Shown here one piece after another: positions 53,967-63,209 of a DNA stretch of 64,000 nucleotides (the stretch's first letter is position 1; every line of letters begins with the position of its first letter). The notes below the pieces were generated by a model. That model was not told where the DNA came from. It saw only the letters and a program-made list of their open reading frames with translations, and searched no databases. Position numbers and translations under genes: made by a program. Source of the DNA: Limnospira platensis (lineage in GTDB: Bacteria > Cyanobacteriota > Cyanobacteriia > Cyanobacteriales > Microcoleaceae); the NCBI RefSeq assembly GCF_046480435.1, contig NZ_PKGC01000001.1. One strand, written 5' to 3'.

Positions 53967-55559
53967 CTACCTGTTAGTTAGCAAGGCTTTAGATTGAGAT
54001 TCTCCGGCTTTGAGCAAGTTTTTATGTAGCTTCACATTCAGTAAGAATAAGCCAGTCCATTGGATAGCTATAGCCAGGAAAAAGTCGATAAATTGTGCTG
54101 ATTCTAAAGTAGCCCAAGGCATAAAAGACAGCAAAAATGGCAGGGGATATTGGTGGGGTTCTATTGCCATAAGCACTATGGAAATGAAAGGAAATACCAG
54201 GATAGCGAGAATAATTCCTCCCGCCCAAAGTTGCGGTTTGATGATTTTATTGAGTAGAATTAACTGCGCTACAGTTGCACAAATTAGAATTAAACCACCC
54301 AGGAGAACCAAGCTAAAAATAACCTGCCAATTTTGATGAGATTGGTAAGAATTAAATTTAAATTTCGCGGTCAAAATCCAGGGAGTCCACAGGACAATTG
54401 TGATCATGATATTAGCGAATATTGCTAACATATTGGGGCTTTTTTCTGCCCAGAGTAAATCCTGGAATAGTTGGCGATTTTTGAGGTGATTACGGGTAGA
54501 CTCTCGACGATAACGCGCCCAATCTTGCAAGGGTTGACGCTGAGGAGATAAGGCGGCGATCGCCAACAATAAGCACCAGGGAATTAGCCCATATAGGAAA
54601 AATGTTCCTAAGTCCTGCCATGATGTAGACCGGATAGGAGTGACAAAACCCAGTAAAAATATGTTGAGGCTAAATACTGCTAAATAACTCTGTTTTTTGC
54701 TGAGTAATGTGGTAGCGGGGTCACTGAATCGGCGGTTTAAAACTTGCCAAGTCCCCACCATTAAAATCACTAAACTTAGGCTCATAAATCCATACCAGGC
54801 AGCTATATTATAGCTAACCGGAATATTAAACCATTTAATCCATAAATCCCAGCGATTATTAAAATCTTGCCAAGCATTTGGGTTATCGTTTGCTAATCGG
54901 GCTACACCAAAGATTAATTGAAAAAATTGTAAGCTGGGAAAGACTATAAATACAGCGATTAATGCTCCTAGCCACCCGGCGGCAAATCCTACTAAAGGTA
55001 ATAGCAGAGATAGGCTAAATAAACTCATGGCGACAATAGCAAATACCCCGTATTGTAATAACAGTAATCCCATGGGTATTTGTGCGTTAATAGCCACGAC
55101 AATCTGCAATGGTAAAGCTAAAGATAATCCTAGGTATAGTAAAATGGGAACACCCATTAGCTTTCCGGCTAAAATATCCCGACCTGGTTGAGGACTGAGG
55201 CGGATAAAATTGAGGGTGCCGCGCTTTTCCTCTAGGGCCAAATCTTGAATGAGCATATACACGCCACCCAACATTAAAGCCATGGGTAAAATCCAATTCA
55301 GGGTCATAAATATATCATTCCACCAGGTTTGCCATTCAATGACTATGGGTAACTGTTTAGAGTCTAGGACATATCGACCATAGGGACTTTTTTCGGTGGG
55401 TAATTGAGCATAAAAGAAGAAGATCAGCAGTGCTTGGCTGAGGAGAGAAACACTACTAACTAAGGTAATGTTGCGAGGTTTGAGTCTGCCTTTTAATTCT
55501 CGAATTAACTGGGGATTCCAGTTAGCTACAGATGCCATCAAATTAGGTATCATAATCAT
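53967..55559 (-). CDS. ABC transporter permease (ABC-2 type)
   Basis: 530-residue multi-pass membrane protein with about twelve hydrophobic segments. The N-terminal NPQLIRELKGRLKPRNI is typical of exporter permeases related to gliding/ABC-2 systems. The ATPase gene lies directly upstream (55599-56549, 39-bp gap), so the two form an exporter. Substrate is unknown; a lipid or cell-surface substrate is common for the class. No binding-protein gene is adjacent. Confidence 0.85.
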   Translation of the reverse strand: MIMIPNLMASVANWNPQLIRELKGRLKPRNITLVSSVSLLSQALLIFFFYAQLPTEKSPYGRYVLDSKQLPIVIEWQTWWNDIFMTLNWILPMALMLGGVYMLIQDLALEEKRGTLNFIRLSPQPGRDILAGKLMGVPILLYLGLSLALPLQIVVAINAQIPMGLLLLQYGVFAIVAMSLFSLSLLLPLVGFAAGWLGALIAVFIVFPSLQFFQLIFGVARLANDNPNAWQDFNNRWDLWIKWFNIPVSYNIAAWYGFMSLSLVILMVGTWQVLNRRFSDPATTLLSKKQSYLAVFSLNIFLLGFVTPIRSTSWQDLGTFFLYGLIPWCLLLAIAALSPQRQPLQDWARYRRESTRNHLKNRQLFQDLLWAEKSPNMLAIFANIMITIVLWTPWILTAKFKFNSYQSHQNWQVIFSLVLLGGLILICATVAQLILLNKIIKPQLWAGGIILAILVFPFISIVLMAIEPHQYPLPFLLSFMPWATLESAQFIDFFLAIAIQWTGLFLLNVKLHKNLLKAGESQSKALLTNR

Positions 55560-55598
55560 TACCTGAAGTCAAGAATAGTTGGTTAATTGTGAGCGGTT

Positions 55599-56549
55599 TT
55601 AAGATGCCTGTTTATGTCCCAATTTCAAGAAAATTGATTCTAAATTCTCCTGGGTGGGATAAAATTGGGTAATAGGTAAACCTGCATCTATGAGCGATCG
55701 CAATAAAAGGGCTTGTGTTTCTAAATCACCGGTAAACTGCACCCGTATCTGTTGAGTTTCGGGAATTACTTCCCACTCTTCTATATTGGCACAATTTTTT
55801 AAATGTGTAACTAAGGGATTAACAGGTCCGAGAGTGGAAATGAAAATTTGTTGATTACTCAGGCGCTGATAGAGTTCGGCTAAAGATGTACTCTCGACTA
55901 AATAGCCAAGTTCCATAATACCGATAGATGTACAAAAATCCTCTAAATCGCTGAGAACATGGGAAGAAATGAGAATTGTCATTCCGGCTTCTCGGAGGGT
56001 TTTAATGATGTCGCGAAACTGTTGGCGGGCGATGGGGTCTAACCCGGAAACGGGTTCATCAAGCAACAGCAAGAGGGGTTGATGAATTACTGTCCGCCCT
56101 AAACTTAACCTTTGTTTCATCCCCCGAGACAGGGTAGCAATTAGGCTATGGCGTTTATGGGTAAGATCCACTAATTCTAAAACTTCATAAATCCGTTGCG
56201 ATCGCTTAGGTTCTCGGAGATAATATAATCCAGCGAAATAGTCGAGATAATCCTCAACTGTCAGATCATCATAGAGGGGAAAATCATCAGGGAGATAGCC
56301 AATATACTGCTTTAAAGTGGGATTAGTGCGATCGCGTAATAGCCTTTCTCCGTGAATATAAATCTCTCCGGTTGAGGGTTCTTCTGCAGTCGCCAGCATC
56401 TGCAGTAGGGTAGTTTTTCCCGCCCCATTAGGGCCAATCAATCCGTAAACTTCCCCCGCCGCCACCTGTAGGTCAAGGTCATGAACTGCTATATGGCGGT
56501 CAAATTGTTTGGTTAGTCCCCGGGTTTCAATCGCCAATTCTTTAGCCAT
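55599..56549 (-). CDS. ABC transporter ATP-binding protein (ABC-2 exporter)
   Basis: 316-residue ATPase paired with the membrane protein at 53967. Walker A GPNGAGKTT, Q loop IGYLPDDFPLYDDLT, signature TLSRGMKQRLSLG (R replaces the second G of SGG), Walker B LLLLDEPVSGLDP and H loop ISSHVL are present. The C-terminal extension (about 215-316) is the usual one of CcmA/NatA-type exporters. Expressed ahead of its permease on the minus strand, diverging from nadD. Confidence 0.9.
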   Translation of the reverse strand: MAKELAIETRGLTKQFDRHIAVHDLDLQVAAGEVYGLIGPNGAGKTTLLQMLATAEEPSTGEIYIHGERLLRDRTNPTLKQYIGYLPDDFPLYDDLTVEDYLDYFAGLYYLREPKRSQRIYEVLELVDLTHKRHSLIATLSRGMKQRLSLGRTVIHQPLLLLLDEPVSGLDPIARQQFRDIIKTLREAGMTILISSHVLSDLEDFCTSIGIMELGYLVESTSLAELYQRLSNQQIFISTLGPVNPLVTHLKNCANIEEWEVIPETQQIRVQFTGDLETQALLLRSLIDAGLPITQFYPTQENLESIFLKLGHKQAS

Positions 56550-56676
56550 AAGGGGTATTTTGTGAATTGTTATTTTGGACTACAATGCTGACTGTTCTGG
56601 TTACGGAAGGATGATGATTATTGTTGCGAGTTTCCCCGTATATAGGGATAATAAACCCAGTGATGAGCATTAATCG

Positions 56677-57261
56677 ATGAGCAGAATTGCCTTGTTTGGA
56701 ACCAGCGCCGATCCTCCCACAGAAGGCCACCAGTCTATTCTAACTCAACTAGCTCAGAAATTCGATCGCGTTTTAGTCTGGGCTGCTGATAACCCTTTTA
56801 AGTCTCATGGGGCTTCCCTGGACCATCGACAAGCCATGCTATTTGTGTTGATTAACTCAATTTATCCACCCCGAAATAATATTTTGCTCAAACCAGAACT
56901 TAGCAGTCGCCGCACCATTGAAACCGTCCACCAGGCTCGGAAATCTTGGCTTAATGATCACTTTACCCTAGTTATCGGCTCAGATTTGGTATCACAGATA
57001 CCCCGTTGGTATAAAATTAATGATCTGTTGGGTGAGGTTAACTTATTAGTGGTTCCCCGACCAGGCTACGACATTGAAGACTCCGATTTGGCAAAACTGC
57101 GGGAGTTAGGGGGAAAAGTGGCGATCGCCAATTGGCAGGGTTTACCTGTTTCCTCCACTGATTTTCGCCAAGCAGGTGATCCCCATCCCATTCCGGCGGC
57201 GGTGGCTGATTATATCGCCCGCCAAAATTTATATCAATCTAGTTCTGGCCAGCAGTCCTGA
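56677..57261 (+). CDS. nadD: Nicotinate-nucleotide adenylyltransferase NadD
   Basis: Adenylates nicotinate mononucleotide to deamido-NAD, near the end of NAD synthesis. 194 residues. The nucleotidyltransferase motif is FGTSADPPTEGH (7-18; usual form GGxFxPxHxGH), and the second motif SSTDFR (around 162-167, the ISSTxxR element) is intact. It is followed after two bases by the Nudix regulator gene, so the two form an NAD operon. The downstream nadE seen beside similar genes in other cyanobacteria is missing here. Confidence 0.9.
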   Translation: MSRIALFGTSADPPTEGHQSILTQLAQKFDRVLVWAADNPFKSHGASLDHRQAMLFVLINSIYPPRNNILLKPELSSRRTIETVHQARKSWLNDHFTLVIGSDLVSQIPRWYKINDLLGEVNLLVVPRPGYDIEDSDLAKLRELGGKVAIANWQGLPVSSTDFRQAGDPHPIPAAVADYIARQNLYQSSSGQQS

Positions 57262-57263
57262 AT

Positions 57264-57998
57264 ATGGCAGGAAATCCCCCACAACCATCGACTAGCCACC
57301 CCCTCGCTGACTTTAAGGTAGGAGTGGATAATATTATTTTTTCCATTGATACCGCTGCTCATCGCCTGTTGGTATTATTGGTAATGCGACAACAGCAACC
57401 TTTTTGCGATCGTTGGAGTCTTCCGGGGACCTTAGTGCGTCAAGGGGAATCTTTAGAAGATGCAGCTTATCGGATTTTAGATGAAAAAATCAAGGTAGAA
57501 AACCTTTATTTAGAACAGCTTTATAGTTTTGGCGGACCCCATCGCGATCCGCGAGAAAGTGCAGGGAGTTATAATGTTCGTTACCTATCTGTGAGTTATT
57601 TTGCCCTAGTTAGATTTGAGGAAGCCCAACTAATTCCTAATCAATCAACCGGGGTAGCTTGGTATCCCATAGAAGAAGTACCATCTCTAGCATTTGACCA
57701 TAATCAGATTTTAGAATATGGATATCGTCGCCTGCGTAATAAGTTAGAATACAGTCCAGTAGCTTTTGATGTACTGCCAGAACTCTTTACCCTAGGGGAA
57801 TTATACCAATTTTATCTAACAGTTTTAGGTGAGGGTTTCTCGGACTATTCCAATTTTCGCGCCCGTTTACTCAAGCTAGGCTTTCTGTCTGACACAGGTA
57901 TCAAAACCTCTCGCGGCGCAGGACGACCCGCCACCCTCTACCGCTTCGACGCTGAAGCCTTTAGCCCCTTAAAGGATAAACCTTTAGTTTTTGTCTAG
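57264..57998 (+). CDS. nrtR: NrtR-like Nudix transcriptional regulator of NAD synthesis
   Basis: 244-residue protein with a Nudix domain (about 20-150) and a winged-helix DNA-binding domain (about 165-244, ELYQFYLTVLGEGFSDYSNF, then GRPATLYRFD). The Nudix box (55-78, GTLVRQGESLEDAAYRILDE) lacks the REXXEE glutamates (reads RILDEK), as in NrtR proteins that bind ADP-ribose as effector without hydrolysing it. It lies two bases after nadD. An active ADP-ribose hydrolase is the alternative, but box degeneration argues against it. I found no convincing NrtR operator before nadD. Confidence 0.85.
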   Translation: MAGNPPQPSTSHPLADFKVGVDNIIFSIDTAAHRLLVLLVMRQQQPFCDRWSLPGTLVRQGESLEDAAYRILDEKIKVENLYLEQLYSFGGPHRDPRESAGSYNVRYLSVSYFALVRFEEAQLIPNQSTGVAWYPIEEVPSLAFDHNQILEYGYRRLRNKLEYSPVAFDVLPELFTLGELYQFYLTVLGEGFSDYSNFRARLLKLGFLSDTGIKTSRGAGRPATLYRFDAEAFSPLKDKPLVFV

Positions 57999-58009
57999 TG
58001 CGCTACAGC

Positions 58010-58291
58010 CAATTCAAATAGTAAGTAATTATCAATTACTAATTATTACACATATCGTAGGGTGCGTCAGAGGGATAACCTATCGGGTCAACGGCAAATT
58101 TTGTTCATCTGACGCACCACCCATATGGTGGTCAAGAAACCCGGTTTCTCAGTCGAAACGGTGGGGCGGGTTTATTAATATCGTCGTGGGAATGGAGAAT
58201 TGACAGCAGGTGGGGCGGGTTTATTAAGATGGTTGTGGGGATGGAGAATTGACAGCGGAGGCGCGCCCCTACAATTAATAATTATTAATTA
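58010..58291. repeat. Repeat cluster C: GTGCGTCAGA hairpin and 49-bp tandem units
   Basis: GGTGCGTCAGA (58061-58071) pairs with TCTGACGCACC (58108-58118), perfect 11-bp arms of a common cyanobacterial dispersed element. GGTGGGGCGGGTTTATTAA-type units start at 58160 and 58209 (49-bp period). They share the GGGGCGGGTTT start with the elements at 7509 and 48610, and end in AT-rich inverted TTAATAATT sequence. Non-coding. Confidence 0.72.
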
Positions 58292-60841
58292 TCAATTATT
58301 AATTAAACTTAATGCTTGTAAGTCCTGTTTGGCTTGCATAAAGCGCCCTTGTAACAGGGCAGAAACCCCCCGTAATACTAAAAACTCTGGTTGTTCAGGG
58401 CTTAACTCTAAGGCAGGTTTTAGGGCAATTTCGGCAGCTCTAGCGTTAAAATTATATAGGTGTACAAAGGCGAGATAACCATGGGCGAAGGGGTTATTAG
58501 GATCGAGTTTGGTGACTGTTTCTAAAGCAGCGATCGCTCCATTTACATCCTGTTCTAACACGGAAGCTAAAGCTAGGCTATATGCTAGGTTTAAATTATC
58601 CGGTTCTTGGTTTAACCTATAGGCTAGGGTTTTTTGGGCCTGTTTGGTATAGTCCTGGACAGGATCATATTGGTTAATGCGACGAATTTCATTAAAAATT
58701 ACCTCCAGTCCCTGTATACCCTGGGGAAGTTTTAGGGCGAGTTGTTGAAGTTGGGTAATTAAATCCAATTCTGGGGCGGGTGAGGGGGCTGCATTAGGGT
58801 CAATGGTGAGGGTAATGGGGGGGGAGGCGATCGCATAGGTTTCCCCGGTTTCTCGGCTTAAATAGGTGGCTTGCAGGGTATAATTGCCCGGTGTAGCATC
58901 CGGTGGCGGCAGCATAGCCATGCGTTCAACCACCTCGAACCCTGTGGCTGTGTCTTCTGGTAATTCTAGCCGTCCTGAACCTATGGCGCGATCGTGGAAC
59001 CATTGGGTATTATTGTCATCATCTGATCCAGTCCAAGTTAATAACACCAAACCCGACTCAAGCTGTTGTGGGGGACCTGACCAAATGTAGGTAATGGGAA
59101 TGGGAGTCCCTGGGGGGGTGCTTTCAGGAACAATTACCGCCTCTAAATTCACGACCTCAGAAATATCGGCGCGGGGGGAAACTTCCACGGGTGAGGGGGT
59201 GCAACGATGGAGGTTTAAAGTGCTACCATCTGGTAGGAGCCAATTACGATAAACTGGGAATTGAGGACCTTGGGCGATCGCCGTTACCATCAAGGCTTGG
59301 GCTTCTTTAATGCGATCGACAGAACCCTGATCTCCCGTTTTGGTGATAAACCAACAAAGGGAACCAGCATCTTGAGAAACTTCGTCATAAGCAATACCCA
59401 CCTGGCGACCGTAGACCTGAAAATCTTTAATTGCGCCATAGTAGTCGATATTATGCTGATTGATATTTTCCGTGGAAGGCAAAACCCCGATGGTATTCTG
59501 TAGGTAGGGTTCGGCTGCCAAAATGGTTGATATAATTTCTGGGTGAGGCCAGTTAACGCCTATTTCGGCGTGGCGGGTATTTCCGGGACTTAGCAAGCTG
59601 CGGAATTGTTGACCGGGAACTCCACCCACGGGCCACAGAGTTAAGATCATTAACAACACAGCTAGGGCTAAAGTTCCCCAACGCACTCTCACCCCCCACC
59701 ATTTCGGCCAGAGGGTGAGTCCCCAAGCTAATACAATTGAGAGCATGGGTAATAGGGCGAAATTGTAGCGAAAGTCTTTATTGGGGTTGAGAGAACAGAG
59801 TAAATATCCCCCAATGAGAAAGACTCCTAACCAGGCGAAACTAGATTTCGGGGTGTCTGGGGGAAGGCTGCGCCACCGAATTAGGTAAAGTAAAAAACCG
59901 ACAATGGGAACTAATAATAACGGCCAGGACACATGGTCCGGGAGGAGACTTAGATAGTAGGTCCAGGCTTCGGGGTCGGTTAAGGGAGGATCTCCTTCGG
60001 CGCGCGCGGCGTATATAGTGGCCCGTTGTACTGATGTGATCATTAACAGCCAGGTATTTGACAGCCACGGACCGAAGACTAACACAGACAGCAAGCCAGC
60101 GATCGCCATTTGAAAAAACCTTCCCCAGTCCCGTCTTTTTAGGGTTCCCACCGTTACCCACAACAGGGGAACAAACAAAAATAGGGCGGTGGTTTGTTTG
60201 ACTAAAAATGCCAGTCCTACGGATATTCCTACGGCGATCGCCCATAACCACTGATAACGCGGTTGTTCACATTTGCGCCACATAGTCAGCAGGAAAAAAC
60301 AGAAGGCGACACTGGCCGTGACGGGATAATCTAGGAGATATTCAAAACGATATAAATATAATGCCGGGAGTAATAAGCATAAACCCGCCGCCCATAAAGC
60401 TACTTGGCGGTTAAAAAGTTGGCATCCGATACCGTACACAGACCCTAGTAATATGGCACTAAAAAGCAGATGCACTAGGTTGGCAGTGTCTGGACTAGGA
60501 TCCCATATATTTTGAAAGGGAATGGTGAGAATATATACTAGGGGGGGGATTTTGGCTGACAGGTTCCAGATATAATCCCACCATTGACCAGAAAACCATT
60601 GGGGGTCCTCGAAGGCGCGGCGATAGATCAGGCTTCCTGTTAGGTAATAGGCGGGGTCCCAGGCGGGTACAGACCGATCAAAGATAAACCAAAGGCGATC
60701 GCTAATGGCTCCTATTAGCCAGATTATACTAATGGCGATCGCACCTGTTATTTTTTTTGACCCTTCAGCGATAACCTTTCCCTCCCGATAACTCTGAACC
60801 TCATCAAAACTAAACCGAGCTTCCCAGACAATATTGGACAC
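58292..60841 (-). CDS. Membrane glycosyltransferase with beta-sandwich and TPR C-terminus
   Basis: 849-residue protein. Residues 1-30 are cytoplasmic and about eleven helices (30-410) follow, with the first luminal loop carrying WDPAYYLTGSLIYR, the acidic site of ArnT/PMT-type (GT83/GT39) polyprenyl-sugar transferases. A soluble part (410-560) leads to a beta-sandwich region (about 580-705), and tetratricopeptide-like repeats occupy about 745-849. It likely moves a sugar from a lipid carrier to a lipid or protein on the outer side. The acceptor is unknown. It ends in a repeat cluster and diverges in content from the neighbouring petD gene, which is only 46 bp away on the same strand. Confidence 0.82.
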   Translation of the reverse strand: MSNIVWEARFSFDEVQSYREGKVIAEGSKKITGAIAISIIWLIGAISDRLWFIFDRSVPAWDPAYYLTGSLIYRRAFEDPQWFSGQWWDYIWNLSAKIPPLVYILTIPFQNIWDPSPDTANLVHLLFSAILLGSVYGIGCQLFNRQVALWAAGLCLLLPALYLYRFEYLLDYPVTASVAFCFFLLTMWRKCEQPRYQWLWAIAVGISVGLAFLVKQTTALFLFVPLLWVTVGTLKRRDWGRFFQMAIAGLLSVLVFGPWLSNTWLLMITSVQRATIYAARAEGDPPLTDPEAWTYYLSLLPDHVSWPLLLVPIVGFLLYLIRWRSLPPDTPKSSFAWLGVFLIGGYLLCSLNPNKDFRYNFALLPMLSIVLAWGLTLWPKWWGVRVRWGTLALAVLLMILTLWPVGGVPGQQFRSLLSPGNTRHAEIGVNWPHPEIISTILAAEPYLQNTIGVLPSTENINQHNIDYYGAIKDFQVYGRQVGIAYDEVSQDAGSLCWFITKTGDQGSVDRIKEAQALMVTAIAQGPQFPVYRNWLLPDGSTLNLHRCTPSPVEVSPRADISEVVNLEAVIVPESTPPGTPIPITYIWSGPPQQLESGLVLLTWTGSDDDNNTQWFHDRAIGSGRLELPEDTATGFEVVERMAMLPPPDATPGNYTLQATYLSRETGETYAIASPPITLTIDPNAAPSPAPELDLITQLQQLALKLPQGIQGLEVIFNEIRRINQYDPVQDYTKQAQKTLAYRLNQEPDNLNLAYSLALASVLEQDVNGAIAALETVTKLDPNNPFAHGYLAFVHLYNFNARAAEIALKPALELSPEQPEFLVLRGVSALLQGRFMQAKQDLQALSLINN

Positions 60842-60886
60842 CTTCGCCTCAATTGCCTAAGAAACCCGATTTCTGGTGTCATTATA

Positions 60887-61369
60887 CTAGAACAAGCCCA
60901 AAGTGAAAGACTTGTCAATGGGGAAGGTTGCGCCAATACCTAGCCAGAGGGTAACAAAAGTTCCAAATAGGAATATTGCTGTAGCGACAGGACGGCGGAA
61001 GGGGTTCTGAAACTTATTGACATTTTCAATGAAAGGAACCACCAATAGACCTACCGGAATGGAAGACATCATTAACACCCCTAACAATTTGTTCGGGACT
61101 ACCCGCAGAATTTGGAACACCGGCCAGAAGTACCACTCTGGCAGAATTTCCAGGGGAGTCGCAAACGGATCGGCAGGTTCTCCTACCATAGCAGGGTCAA
61201 GGACTGCCAAACCAACGATTAGGGCAAAGGTTCCCACGATAACCACCGGGAAAATATACAGCAAGTCATTGGGCCAAGCTGGTTCACCATAGTAGTTATG
61301 GCCCATACCTTTAGCAATTTTTGCTCTCAAGACTGGATCACTAAGATCCGGCTTTTTCATGATTGACAT
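60887..61369 (-). CDS. petD: Cytochrome b6-f complex subunit IV
   Basis: 160-residue subunit that with cytochrome b6 forms the quinol-oxidising core of the b6-f complex in thylakoids. The start is the ATG at 61369 (MSIMKKPDLSDPVLRAKIAK); a longer reading to 61438 adds a non-conserved stretch. Three helices follow. The Qo-site motif PEWY (LEILPEWYFWPVFQILR) is present, and FPIDKSFTLGLF closes the chain. It follows petB on the minus strand with a 95-bp gap and is probably co-transcribed. Confidence 0.97.
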   Translation of the reverse strand: MSIMKKPDLSDPVLRAKIAKGMGHNYYGEPAWPNDLLYIFPVVIVGTFALIVGLAVLDPAMVGEPADPFATPLEILPEWYFWPVFQILRVVPNKLLGVLMMSSIPVGLLVVPFIENVNKFQNPFRRPVATAIFLFGTFVTLWLGIGATFPIDKSFTLGLF

Positions 61370-61464
61370 GGTGCGATCGCTCTCCTTAGTATTATGATTC
61401 GGCTCTGCCACCATCGGGGTAGCAAAAGCTACTCCCATCTGATGGTTTAAGATTTAGGCAGAGT

Positions 61465-62133
61465 TTAGAGGGGGCCTGAAATACCTTGTTTACGGATCAT
61501 CAGGAAGTGCAGCAACATGAATACTGCAATCAACCAGGGTAAAACGAAGGTATGCAGGCTGTAGAAACGGCTGAGAGTGGGTTGTCCTACCGCAGCACCA
61601 CCGCGCATCAATTCAACAATAGTTGAACCTACAATGGGGATAGCTTCGGGAACTCCAGATACAATTTTAACCGCCCAATAGCCGATTTGATCCCAGGGAA
61701 GAGAATATCCAGTTACGCCAAAGGAAACTGTGATCACTGCCATAACTACCCCTGTTACCCAGGTGAGTTCCCGTGGCTTTTTGAAACCGCCAGTTAGGTA
61801 AACCCGGAAAACGTGCAGGATCATCATTAATACCATCATACTGGCAGACCAGCGATGGATAGAGCGAATCAGCCAACCGAAACTTACTTCTGTCATGATG
61901 TACTGAACAGAGGTAAATGCTTCGGCGACGGTCGGCTTATAATAGAAGGTCATCGCAAACCCAGTAGCAAACTGGATTAAGAAGCAAACTAGGGTGATCC
62001 CACCCAGACAGTAGAAGATATTTACGTGGGGAGGGACGTATTTGCTAGTGATGTCGTCGGATATCGCTTGGACATCTAGCCTTTCGTCAAACCACTTGTA
62101 GGTTTTTGATTCGGTGATTTCCTTTGAGAACAT
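61465..62133 (-). CDS. petB: Cytochrome b6
   Basis: 222-residue di-haem cytochrome of the b6-f complex, matching Synechocystis PetB in length. The N-terminus MFSKEITESKTYKWFDERLD is as expected. C42 (FYCLGG) attaches the extra haem c. Haem-ligand histidines lie in SIHRWSASMM, LHVFRVYLTGGFKKPREL and SLHTFVLPW. The C-terminus HFLMIRKQGISGPL is exact. First gene of the petB-petD unit. Confidence 0.98.
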   Translation of the reverse strand: MFSKEITESKTYKWFDERLDVQAISDDITSKYVPPHVNIFYCLGGITLVCFLIQFATGFAMTFYYKPTVAEAFTSVQYIMTEVSFGWLIRSIHRWSASMMVLMMILHVFRVYLTGGFKKPRELTWVTGVVMAVITVSFGVTGYSLPWDQIGYWAVKIVSGVPEAIPIVGSTIVELMRGGAAVGQPTLSRFYSLHTFVLPWLIAVFMLLHFLMIRKQGISGPL

Positions 62134-62460
62134 GAAGCTAGGATTCCTAAAATATTAATTGCTGCCTTGGTTGTTAGGTCTGAACTCTAACGCTCATATG
62201 GGTCAATACACCAGACTAGCCAGACTTTCCCGTTTAGTTTGGTTAAAGGTCTCTGTCAATTATATGGCAGTGCTAACCTTGAACCCAACGGGTGATTTAT
62301 ATCTCGCTACTTGAGAAGATCGGGGATTGGTTGAATGCCTCTCGGTTCAGTCCTAGGAGGCCTGAACGCAGATGCTGAAATTTCACCAAGTGCTGAGGAT
62401 AGCAGACCCAGTGTTCTCTCCTCTCATAAAAAATGTAACATAACTTTAATCATTATTTGA
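62134..62460. promoter_or_regulatory. Divergent region between petB and the downstream gene
   Basis: 327 bp. A near-perfect hairpin lies at 62345-62367 (GTTCAG/CTGAAC arms with an inner CCT/AGG stem), about 212 bp before petB. The sequence towards petB is where its promoter should be. No named operator was recognised. Confidence 0.45.
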
Positions 62461-63189
62461 ATGAGCGAAAATCAGATTTCCCCAAAATCAAGTCCCCATT
62501 CTCCCGGCGGCGGAGAGTATTTATCTCTATTGCTGGCGGTGGCTTTTTTACTGTTTCTCATGCGGACGGCTTTTCCTTGGCTATTGGCGATCGCCTCTGG
62601 GGTCGGTGGCTGGATGCTATGGCGATACTACTCCTACCAGTCCCGCCGCCTACAACAACGCCTCGATACGGCTTTTTATGCTTTAATCCGGGAACATCAA
62701 GGACGGATCACCCCTTTGGACCTGGCTTTGGCTACTCAGCTTCCCGGTCCCCAAGTTCAGGCTTATCTCGACCAAAAGGCGCTGGAATTTGCGGCTGAGT
62801 TTGAGGTAACAGATGATGGTAGGATTTTTTATACTTTCTCGACGGTCGCTTCTGTGACTGTGGCTGACCCAGAACCTGCTATTGATACCACAATGGCGAC
62901 TGTGGCTGACCCAGAACCTGTTATTGATACTCAAGTTGTGAAGGTTCCCCGTCCGACTGTGGAACTTCCCCCAGTTTCTGTTAATCAAACTCCACCGGCT
63001 CAGGGGTTTGATGTACCCAATACTATTAGACCTAGGAAACCAAAACCTGTTAGACCCTACCCCGAGGCGATCGCCTGCGAGTATTCTCAGGAAAACCAGG
63101 AGTTTCCGCACCCGCCAGAATTACCTAGGTCTGAGATCACTGAGTTGATGGAACGTAACCGCTTAGGCGATCGCTTTTCAGCGGACTAA
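62461..63189 (+). CDS. Conserved cyanobacterial membrane protein with internal repeat
   Basis: 242-residue protein, family not recognised. Two hydrophobic stretches (about 20-55, LSLLLAVAFLLFLM and FPWLLAIASGVGGWML) anchor the N-terminus. A helical region (60-100) resembles a winged-helix-like segment (ITPLDLALATQLPGPQVQAY). Two copies of TVADPEPxIDT (about 132-158) begin a proline-rich, low-complexity region that runs to about 205. The C-terminal part is acidic. Group II intron sequence begins 20 bp after its stop. Confidence 0.75.
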   Translation: MSENQISPKSSPHSPGGGEYLSLLLAVAFLLFLMRTAFPWLLAIASGVGGWMLWRYYSYQSRRLQQRLDTAFYALIREHQGRITPLDLALATQLPGPQVQAYLDQKALEFAAEFEVTDDGRIFYTFSTVASVTVADPEPAIDTTMATVADPEPVIDTQVVKVPRPTVELPPVSVNQTPPAQGFDVPNTIRPRKPKPVRPYPEAIACEYSQENQEFPHPPELPRSEITELMERNRLGDRFSAD

Positions 63190-63209
63190 GTTGATATAAT
63201 CGATATACA

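Noticed and set aside
59841..60251. 136-codon frame overlapping the glycosyltransferase gene on the same strand
   Set aside because: It is out of frame with the long membrane-protein gene and lacks hydrophobic or family features.
60748..60936. 62-codon frame across the petD 3' end
   Set aside because: Overlaps petD and the next gene in a non-coding frame; no conserved sequence.
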